From assembly GCA_016869415.1 (NCBI GenBank), contig VGEI01000255.1, forward strand, positions 1 through 5,494: a stretch of DNA of 5,494 nt, in the 5' to 3' direction. This document shows, piece by piece, positions 1-5,494 of this stretch. Made by a program: the position numbers and the translations under genes. Source of the stretch: Alphaproteobacteria bacterium. Lineage in GTDB: Bacteria > Pseudomonadota > Alphaproteobacteria > CACIAM-22H2. Below the pieces are notes generated by a model. It searched no databases and had not been told where the DNA came from. It saw only the letters and a program-made list of their open reading frames with translations. The first letter of the stretch is position 1. Every line of letters begins with the position of its first letter.

Positions 1-696
1 CGCGAAGGCGAAGAAGTCGATGACGATGCCGACACCGACTTGACCCGAGTTCACCGCCTCCGGCACGCCGAAGGAGCGCTCTGTGACGTTGCGGAAATTG
101 CCGGCCATCTCCTTAACCGTGCGCCAGCCCTTCTCCCAGCCCTCACCCTGCAGGACCGTTTCGATCGTCAGGTGCGTGGTGCCGGAGCGCGAGGGTGCTG
201 CGATCGACACATGGTCATAGAACGCCGGCTTGGCGAGATCCTGCCACTCCTTGGGATCGGGCAGCTTGTTGGCCCGCGCATAGCGCTCGTTCCACATGAT
301 GCCGTAGCCCGAGGCGGCGAAACCGAAATACATGCCGTCGCGGTCGTTGATCGGATAGGAGCCGACCTTCTCCGGGATGCCCGTCGCCTTTGGCTTGTAG
401 GCCTGCAGCAGCTTCTTGCCTTTGAGCACCTCGAAGGCGTCGGGGGCCGAGGCCCACATCAGGTCGACCTGGTTGTTGGCCTTCGTCTCCTCGATGAACT
501 TCACCGCCGCGTTGGTGTTGCGGTTCTGCACCTCGAGCGTGGCGCCCGGATGCGCGGCCTCGAACGCCTTCTTGAAGGGATCGGTGACATCCTTGGCGAA
601 GGAGGTGACGACGGTCACCTTGCCGCTCGGCGCCTGCGCCAGGGCCAGCCCCGGCAGCATGAACAAGCCGATCACAATCGCAGACAGACGCCGCAT
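1..696 (-). CDS. ABC transporter periplasmic substrate-binding protein, iron/2-aminoethylphosphonate type (partial, C-terminus beyond window)
   Basis: The minus strand is open from an ATG at 696-694 to the window edge, giving 232 codons without a stop. The product begins MRRLSAIVIGLFMLPGLALA, a classic Sec signal peptide (Arg-Arg, hydrophobic core, cleavage near Ala20), so the mature protein is periplasmic. After it come features of the extracellular solute-binding family SBP_bac_6 (AfuA/FbpA/PhnS-like): a first beta strand VTVVTSFAKD, a 'DLMWASAPDAFEVLK' ligand-loop segment, a hinge-like 'GIMWNERYA', and 'SIAAPSRSGTTHLTIET' followed by 'GWEKGW'. Family members are usually about 330-350 residues, so roughly 100 residues are missing at the left edge. 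A strong Shine-Dalgarno GGGAGGA (complement of 701-707) precedes the ATG. It is divergent from the arylsulfatase. The permease and ATPase genes, if present, would lie to the left. The ligand cannot be named: iron, a phosphonate, a phosphorylated compound or another organic anion are all possible. Confidence 0.9.
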   Translation of the reverse strand, partial: MRRLSAIVIGLFMLPGLALAQAPSGKVTVVTSFAKDVTDPFKKAFEAAHPGATLEVQNRNTNAAVKFIEETKANNQVDLMWASAPDAFEVLKGKKLLQAYKPKATGIPEKVGSYPINDRDGMYFGFAASGYGIMWNERYARANKLPDPKEWQDLAKPAFYDHVSIAAPSRSGTTHLTIETVLQGEGWEKGWRTVKEMAGNFRNVTERSFGVPEAVNSGQVGVGIVIDFFAFA

Positions 697-894
697 GATG
701 TCCTCCCGTGCTCAACCGTGTTTCAGCGATTGAACCAGAAGACCCCTGGCTTGGAAAGACGCGTATCGGGCGGGACCGCGGAGCCAAGCCCTGCTTTGCG
801 GCAAGAGAGACGGCCCTCGGGAATCGGGAGGCCCGACAACGAGCCGGATGCTAGTCTCCGCCGACCTCACCCGCCTGACCCTAAGGACAACATC
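697..894. promoter_or_regulatory. Divergent intergenic region between binding protein and arylsulfatase
   Basis: These 198 bases separate two divergent start codons and must hold the 5' regions of both genes. The two ribosome-binding sites can be seen: the complement of 701-707 for the binding protein and AAGGA at 883-887 for the arylsulfatase. A TTGAAC at 730-735 (plus strand) resembles a -35 element, but no good -10 lies 16-18 bases downstream. I found no clear -35/-10 pair in either direction and no long inverted repeat. The reading frame of the downstream sulfatase stays open through this region and beyond, which is a GC-rich artefact and not evidence of coding. Confidence 0.5.
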
Positions 895-3192
895 GTGAAC
901 GATCCGAAGACCTATCCACCGGGCACGCCGTTCAGCGGCACAATCCGCCGCACGGCACGCGATTCGACTCCCGCCTGGCCGGTGGGAAAACAGGCGAAGC
1001 CCGGCGCGCCCAACGTCTTCATCGTGCTGCTCGACGATGTCGGCTTCGCCCAGATTGGCTGTTTCGGCGCCGACATCGGCACGCCGACCTTCGACCGTCT
1101 CGCCGCCGGCGGCTTGCGCTATCGCGACTTCCACACCACGGCCATCTGCTCGCCCACCCGCGCCTGCCTGCTTACCGGCCGCAATCATCATTCCAACGGG
1201 GTCGGCATCATCCAGGAGATGGCCACCGGCTATCCCGGTTACAACGGCATGATCCCGCGCGAGAACGGCTTCCTCTCGGAGATGTTGCTCGACGCCGGTT
1301 ACGCAACCTTCGCCATCGGCAAATGGCACCTGACGCTGGCCAGCGAATACGCCGCTGGCGCTTCCAAGGCGCGCTGGCCGCTAGCCCGCGGCTTCGAACG
1401 TTTCTACGGCTTCCTCGGCGGCAAGAGCAGCCAGTGGGCGCCGGCGCTCGTGCACGACAACCACTACATCGACCCGCCGCGCACGCCGGAGGAAGGCTAT
1501 CACTTCAACGCCGACATGGCGGACCGCGCCATCGAGTACATCACCGATCTGCGCGCCGTAGCGCCCGACAAGCCGTTCTTCCTCTATTACTGCCCCGGTG
1601 CCGGGCACGCGCCGCATCATGTCGAGCCCGACTGGATCGAGCGCTATCGCGGCCGTTTCGACAAAGGCTGGGACCGCTGGCGCGAAGAAGTGTTTGCGCG
1701 TCAGCTCGCCAGCGGCATCGTGCCGCCGGAGACGCGCCTGCCGCCGCGCCCGCCCTATGTACCGGAATGGGATTCGCTGGGTGCGGACGCCAAACGCCTC
1801 TACGCCCGCCAGATGGAGGTCTACGCCGCCTTCCTCGAGCAGACCGACCACCATATCGGCCGGGTCGTCGATTTCATGGCGCGCATCGGTGAGTTCGACA
1901 ACACGTTGATCCTCGCCGCCTCCGACAACGGCGCCAGCTCCGAGGGCGGCGTGCACGGCTCGTTCAATGAGCTGCAATTCCCCAACCGCGTCGAGGCGAC
2001 GGTCGCGCAGAACCTCGCCCATCTCGATTCCTGGGGCGGCGTCACCTCGTATCCCAACTATGCCTGGGGCTGGGCCTGGGCCGGCAATACGCCGCTGCGC
2101 CGCTGGAAGCGATTTCTCCATCAGGGCGGGATGAGTGATCCGCTTATCGTCCACTGGCCGAAAGGTATCCGTGCGCATGGTGAGGTGCGCGGCCAATACA
2201 CCCATGTGGTCGACGTGACGCCGACGGTGCTCGAGGCGCTCGGCCTCGAAGCACCCGCGCTGCTGAACGGCGTGCAGCAGCGCCCGCTCGAAGGTGTGAG
2301 CTTCGCCCACAGCTTCGACAAGGCAAGCGCTCCGACACGCAAGAAGGTCCAGTATTACGAGATGATCGGCTCGCGTGCGTTGTGGTGCGACGGCTGGAAG
2401 GCCGTGGTCGAGCAGCCGCAGGGCGTGGAGCTGACCGAGGAGATGCTGGCGGCGCAGCGCTGGGAGCTCTACCACGTCGACGGAGATTTCTCGGAAAGCG
2501 AGGATCTGGCGGACAAGCACCCCGACAAGCTCGCCGAGCTAGTAAAGCTGTGGTGGGTGGAGGCGGAGAAATACAACGTGCTGCCGCTCGATGCGCGCAT
2601 GCAGGCGCGCATGGGTGAGCGCAAGCCGGGAGCAGCCGGCACCGATACGCGCCGCGTCTACTATCCGGGCGCGGCGCCGCAGCTCGAATACACGGCGATC
2701 AATCTCAAGAACCGCTCGCACAGCATTGTGGCCGAGGTGGAAATTCCCGAAGCGGGAGCGGAGGGCGTGCTGCTCGCCCATGGCAGCTGGTTCGCCGGCT
2801 ATTCGCTCTACGTGAAGGATCGGCGGCTGCACTACGTGCACAATTATCTCGGCCTCGCCGAGTACAAGATCAGCTCGGGCGAGACGATTCCGCCGGGCGC
2901 GCACCTTCTGAGCTTCCGCTTTACCCGGACGGGCGAGTATCGCGGCACCGGCGCCCTGTTCGTCGACGATCGCCAGGTCGGCGAGGGCGAGATTCCGCGC
3001 ACCGTGCCGGCGGTGATCGAGACGGCCGGCGAGGGCCTGTGCTGCGGCTACGACAGCGGCCTGCCGGTGACGCCCGACTACAAGGCGCCGTTCCGCTTCA
3101 CCGGCCGGATCGCGCGCGTCGTGGTCGAGGTCGAGACGCCGGCTCAGACCGACAACGAAGCCCGGCTGCGGCAGGCGTTGAACGATCACTGA
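895..3192 (+). CDS. Type I arylsulfatase (formylglycine-dependent sulfatase) with C-terminal beta-sandwich-like domain
   Basis: Predicted to hydrolyse sulfate esters to an alcohol or phenol plus inorganic sulfate. The signature C-S-P-T-R places the formylglycine precursor at Cys85 and its partner at Arg89. Against Pseudomonas aeruginosa AtsA all other active-site residues are present: calcium ligands Asp47, Asp48, Asp344 and Asn345; Lys143 and His145 in GKWHL; His238 in PGAGHAPHH; Lys405 in 'PLRRWKRF'. The alkaline phosphatase-like domain covers about residues 35-560. Residues about 600-760 form a predicted all-beta, laminin G/concanavalin-like region, and the 765-residue total fits the long arylsulfatase subfamily known from mycobacteria and proteobacteria. 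The GTG start at 895 is chosen because AAGGA (883-887) lies 7 bases upstream and the N-terminus 'YPPGTPFSG' is typical of that subfamily; the next in-frame ATG falls inside the catalytic domain. The frame is open back to 40, but that part is antisense to the binding protein. No signal peptide is seen, so the enzyme is probably cytoplasmic. It needs a maturase (FGE or anSME), not encoded here. Confidence 0.93.
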   Translation: MNDPKTYPPGTPFSGTIRRTARDSTPAWPVGKQAKPGAPNVFIVLLDDVGFAQIGCFGADIGTPTFDRLAAGGLRYRDFHTTAICSPTRACLLTGRNHHSNGVGIIQEMATGYPGYNGMIPRENGFLSEMLLDAGYATFAIGKWHLTLASEYAAGASKARWPLARGFERFYGFLGGKSSQWAPALVHDNHYIDPPRTPEEGYHFNADMADRAIEYITDLRAVAPDKPFFLYYCPGAGHAPHHVEPDWIERYRGRFDKGWDRWREEVFARQLASGIVPPETRLPPRPPYVPEWDSLGADAKRLYARQMEVYAAFLEQTDHHIGRVVDFMARIGEFDNTLILAASDNGASSEGGVHGSFNELQFPNRVEATVAQNLAHLDSWGGVTSYPNYAWGWAWAGNTPLRRWKRFLHQGGMSDPLIVHWPKGIRAHGEVRGQYTHVVDVTPTVLEALGLEAPALLNGVQQRPLEGVSFAHSFDKASAPTRKKVQYYEMIGSRALWCDGWKAVVEQPQGVELTEEMLAAQRWELYHVDGDFSESEDLADKHPDKLAELVKLWWVEAEKYNVLPLDARMQARMGERKPGAAGTDTRRVYYPGAAPQLEYTAINLKNRSHSIVAEVEIPEAGAEGVLLAHGSWFAGYSLYVKDRRLHYVHNYLGLAEYKISSGETIPPGAHLLSFRFTRTGEYRGTGALFVDDRQVGEGEIPRTVPAVIETAGEGLCCGYDSGLPVTPDYKAPFRFTGRIARVVVEVETPAQTDNEARLRQALNDH

Positions 3193-3279
3193 CCGTGCGG
3201 CCATGCGCGCCGCGCGGCCGGCCGATGCGCGCATCGCGTGGCGGCGCCGGCGGGACGCGTCTATGCTGACCGCGCCCCG

Positions 3280-4152
3280 ATGAAGCCGTTCGACCTCTTC
3301 CTTGCCGTCGTCGTCATGCTGATCTGGGGCGTCAATTTCGTCGTCGCCAAGTTCGGCTTGGCGGAGCTGCCGGCCATTCTGCTCATGGCCATGCGCTTCG
3401 GCGCCGTCGCGCTGCTCCTCCTGCCGTTCGTCCAGATTCCACGCGGCCGGCTCAAGCGCATCGCGCTGCTCTCGCTCTCGCTCGGCACCGTCCACTATGC
3501 CTTCATGTTCACCGGCATGGCCCGCCTCGATGCAGGTACGACCGCGATTCTGACCCAGCTGCAGGTGCCGTTCTCCGCCGCCGTTGCCGCCGTGATCTAC
3601 GGCGAGCGGCTCGGCTGGGTGCGCGGCCTCGGCATGGCGGTGGCGTTCGCCGGTGTCGCCATCATGATGGGCGAGCCGCGTCTGACGGCCGACCTCCTGG
3701 CGGTGGGCTTCGTGATGTTCGCCGGCATGGTTTGGGCGCTGGCCAATATCCAGATCAAGGCGCTGGGGCCGGTCGACGGGTTTTCGCTTAACGCCTATCT
3801 CGGCCTGTTTGCCGCACCCCAGCTGCTGATCACGTCGCTGGCGCTTGAGTCCGGGCAGCGCGAGGCGCTGGCCCAGGCCGACTGGAGTGCCGTGATCTTT
3901 GCCGTGCTCTATATGGCGGTGATGGTGCAGATCGTCTCCTACGCGATCTGGTATCGTCTCTTGCGTCTCTACCCGGTCAACCAGGTCATGCCTGTGACGC
4001 TTCTCTGCCCCGTGCTTGGTGTCCTGGCGGGCGTCGTGCTGCTTGGCGAGACCCTGACCTGGCCGGCGGTAATCGGCGGCGCCGCGACGCTGGCCGGCGT
4101 GGGGATCATCGTGCTCTGGCGCCCAGCGGCGCCTGCAAAGCCGGACGCATGA
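3280..4152 (+). CDS. DMT-superfamily permease, EamA family (10 predicted membrane helices)
   Basis: This 290-residue, very hydrophobic protein belongs to the drug/metabolite transporter superfamily and has two EamA repeats (about residues 5-130 and 140-280). Landmarks are 'MLIWGVNFVVAKFGL' in helix 1, 'MRFGAVALLLLP' in helix 2, and the 'GER' (108-110) and 'GET' (256-258) motifs at equivalent places in the two repeats. About ten membrane helices are expected in the inner membrane. The overall look is close to E. coli EamA (YdeD), an O-acetylserine/cysteine exporter, but DMT members carry many solutes and the substrate cannot be set from sequence. The ATG at 3280 is preferred because it puts the first helix at the usual place; a GTG at 3238 would add 14 residues of unlikely composition. 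There is no good Shine-Dalgarno before 3280. Its TGA overlaps the amidase ATG (ATGA, 4149-4152), so the two are probably co-translated. Confidence 0.9.
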   Translation: MKPFDLFLAVVVMLIWGVNFVVAKFGLAELPAILLMAMRFGAVALLLLPFVQIPRGRLKRIALLSLSLGTVHYAFMFTGMARLDAGTTAILTQLQVPFSAAVAAVIYGERLGWVRGLGMAVAFAGVAIMMGEPRLTADLLAVGFVMFAGMVWALANIQIKALGPVDGFSLNAYLGLFAAPQLLITSLALESGQREALAQADWSAVIFAVLYMAVMVQIVSYAIWYRLLRLYPVNQVMPVTLLCPVLGVLAGVVLLGETLTWPAVIGGAATLAGVGIIVLWRPAAPAKPDA

Positions 4153-4880
4153 GCCTGATCGAGCATCCCTCGCCCAATCACGACGCCCGGCCGGCCGGTA
4201 CGCCTATCGACATGCTGGTCCTGCATTACACCGGCATGCCGACCGGGGCGGCAGCACTGGGCCGGCTGTGCGACGCCTCGGCCAAAGTCAGCGCGCACTA
4301 TGTCGTCGAGGAAGACGGCCGCGTCTTCCGTCTGGTCGCTGAGAAACGGCGGGCCTGGCACGCCGGTGTGGGCTGCTGGCGCGGCCATCGCGACGTCAAC
4401 GCCCGTTCGATCGGTATCGAGATCGTCAATCCCGGCCACGAGTTCGGCTATCGCTCCTTTCCGGCGAAACAGATGGCGGCTCTGCGCGATCTGGCGCGGG
4501 ACATCCTGGGCCGGCATCCGATCCCGACGCGCAACGTCGTCGCCCATTCCGACGTGGCGCCCGAGCGCAAGGAGGACCCGGGCGAGCTCTTCGACTGGTC
4601 CTACCTCGCCAGCAAGGGGGTAGGCCTGTGGCCCACGACCCGCGCCGCCTCGCGCGGCCGGACGTTCAAACCGGGCGAGCGCGATCCCGCCATCGCCGAC
4701 GCGCAGGCCAAGCTGGCGCGCTGGGGCTACGACGTGCCGACGCACGGCACGCTCGACGCGCAGACCGGGCGCGTGCTTGTCGCCTTCCAGCGCCATTTCC
4801 GCCCGGAGCGCTTCGACGGCCGGCTCGATGCCGGGACGCTTGCCCGGCTCGACGCCCTGCTGCACGCCGTTGACGGCTAG
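4149..4880 (+). CDS. N-acetylmuramoyl-L-alanine amidase (amidase_2 / AmiD-like) with C-terminal peptidoglycan-binding domain
   Basis: This 243-residue protein is predicted to cut the amide bond between N-acetylmuramic acid and L-alanine in peptidoglycan or anhydro-muropeptides. The amidase_2 (T7 lysozyme/AmpD/AmiD-like) domain covers about residues 5-150. The expected zinc ligands are present: His26 in 'LVLHYTGM', His133 in 'VVAHSDVAPERK' and Asp143 in 'KEDPG'; Glu91 in 'IGIEIVN' is the likely catalytic residue. 'AHYVVEEDGRVFRLV' and 'AWHAG' are also typical. Residues about 177-240 resemble a PG_binding_1 domain ('AIADAQAKLARWGYD', then 'TGRVLVAFQRHF'). E. coli AmiD is a lipoprotein, but here neither a signal peptide nor a lipobox is seen, so the protein may stay in the cytoplasm as AmpD does, or leave by another route. 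The start overlaps the permease stop by four bases, with no strong ribosome-binding site of its own, which fits translational coupling. The stop (TAG, 4878-4880) lies about 23 bases before rnpB. Confidence 0.92.
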   Translation: MSLIEHPSPNHDARPAGTPIDMLVLHYTGMPTGAAALGRLCDASAKVSAHYVVEEDGRVFRLVAEKRRAWHAGVGCWRGHRDVNARSIGIEIVNPGHEFGYRSFPAKQMAALRDLARDILGRHPIPTRNVVAHSDVAPERKEDPGELFDWSYLASKGVGLWPTTRAASRGRTFKPGERDPAIADAQAKLARWGYDVPTHGTLDAQTGRVLVAFQRHFRPERFDGRLDAGTLARLDALLHAVDG

Positions 4881-4898
4881 GTTGCGGACGCTTACCTA
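4870..4898 (+). promoter_or_regulatory. Candidate rnpB promoter
   Basis: TTGACG at 4870-4875 matches five of six -35 consensus bases and is followed, after 17 bases, by TACCTA at 4893-4898 as a weak -10. Transcription would then begin about 4904-4906, exactly where the P1 helix of RNase P RNA begins. The -35 element lies inside the last codons of the amidase gene. The spacing is good, but the -10 is poor, so this rests mostly on position. Confidence 0.5.
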
Positions 4899-4903
4899 AC
4901 AAT

Positions 4904-5310
<407 letters not shown>

Positions 5311-5494
5311 TTTTTATTTCACTGATATGCAAGCGATTTCAAAGCCCTGCGCGTCTAGGCCGAATTAGAACATAAAACGAACATGCTGGCGCCACAAAAA
5401 CCGGCGAAATTCTCCCGGCGACAACCCTGCCCGCGGCTTAACCAAGTCCTCTAATCCCATAAGACATAAGCTCTTTTTCGATCTTAGCCATTGA
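5311..5494. other. Non-coding, lower-GC region after rnpB (probable 5' region of next gene)
   Basis: No convincing gene is seen in these 184 bases. Base composition is clearly more A/T-rich than in the genes to the left, as is usual for promoter regions. An ATG at 5383 opens a 23-codon frame (stop 5452-5454), but it has no ribosome-binding site and its short basic product has no recognisable feature. The region holds a LexA-type box (5368-5382). In many alphaproteobacteria the gene after rnpB is mraZ, first of the division and cell-wall cluster, so this may be its upstream region. That is inference; I found no repeated TGGGA-type MraZ boxes in it. Confidence 0.6.
5368..5382. promoter_or_regulatory. 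Candidate LexA (SOS) box, alphaproteobacterial type
   Basis: The sequence GAAC-ATAAAAC-GAAC is an exact direct repeat with a 7-base, A/T-rich spacer; on the minus strand it reads GTTC-N7-GTTC. This is the established operator of LexA in alphaproteobacteria, and differs from the E. coli CTG-N10-CAG box. It lies in non-coding DNA, about 58 bases after the RNase P RNA. On the minus strand it overlaps a possible -10 element. The gene it would control is not inside the window on the plus strand. Confidence 0.6.

Noticed and set aside
730..758. TTGAAC as a -35 element for the arylsulfatase
   Set aside because: The bases 16-18 downstream do not resemble a -10 hexamer.
40..894. An in-frame 285-codon upstream extension of the arylsulfatase
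   Set aside because: It is antisense to the well-supported binding protein gene, has an arginine-rich composition without domain features, and the family N-terminus begins right after the GTG at 895, which has a ribosome-binding site.
1381..2520. A 379-codon open frame on the minus strand
   Set aside because: It lies fully opposite the catalytic domain of the arylsulfatase. Long antisense frames are common in GC-rich genes, and the product has no recognisable motif.
2539..3495. A 318-codon open frame on the minus strand covering the sulfatase end and the permease start
   Set aside because: It is antisense to two real genes and its arginine/alanine-rich product looks like a shadow translation.
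3969..4865. A 298-codon open frame on the minus strand
   Set aside because: It is antisense to the permease end and nearly all of the amidase, whose catalytic residues are intact. No family features.
5383..5454. A 23-codon frame starting one base after the SOS box
   Set aside because: It has no ribosome-binding site, its product is basic with no membrane segment (unlike the known small SOS division inhibitor SidA), and it overlaps a likely regulatory region.
5438..5454. A TTAACC resembling a half CtrA site
   Set aside because: The full TTAA-N7-TTAA site is not present: the second half falls as CTCT at the required spacing, with a CTAA only two bases later.

Overview
The window looks like a chromosomal segment of a GC-rich alphaproteobacterium. 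Three things suggest this: the codon use of the genes, a type A RNase P RNA, and a GAAC-N7-GAAC element, which is the alphaproteobacterial form of the LexA (SOS) box. No mobile element, CRISPR array, rRNA or tRNA was seen. The order is ordinary, and the least explained stretch is the lower-GC tail after the RNase P gene.

Layout: (1) 1-696, minus strand: the N-terminal 232 codons of a periplasmic substrate-binding protein of an iron/2-aminoethylphosphonate-type ABC importer. It runs off the left edge, so it has no stop codon inside the window. (2) 697-894: a 198-base divergent intergenic region. (3) 895-3192, plus strand: a 765-residue type I arylsulfatase with every catalytic residue in place and a C-terminal beta-sandwich-like extension. 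(4) 3280-4152 and 4149-4880, plus strand: a DMT/EamA-family permease and a zinc N-acetylmuramoyl-L-alanine amidase with a peptidoglycan-binding domain, overlapping by ATGA and probably one transcription unit. (5) about 4904-5310, plus strand: rnpB, the catalytic RNA of RNase P, with a likely promoter at the end of the amidase gene and a U-tract after its closing helix. (6) 5311-5494: no convincing gene, but a clean LexA-type box at 5368-5382.

How the parts may work together: the divergent binding protein and arylsulfatase may serve uptake and desulfation of sulfate esters, by loose analogy with the ats locus of Pseudomonas; this is inference from position only. The permease and amidase are co-translated, and the amidase acts on peptidoglycan or its turnover fragments. 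In many alphaproteobacteria rnpB lies just before mraZ and the division/cell-wall (dcw) cluster, so the gene right of the window may be mraZ. If so, the SOS box would lie in front of division genes. The window itself does not show that gene.
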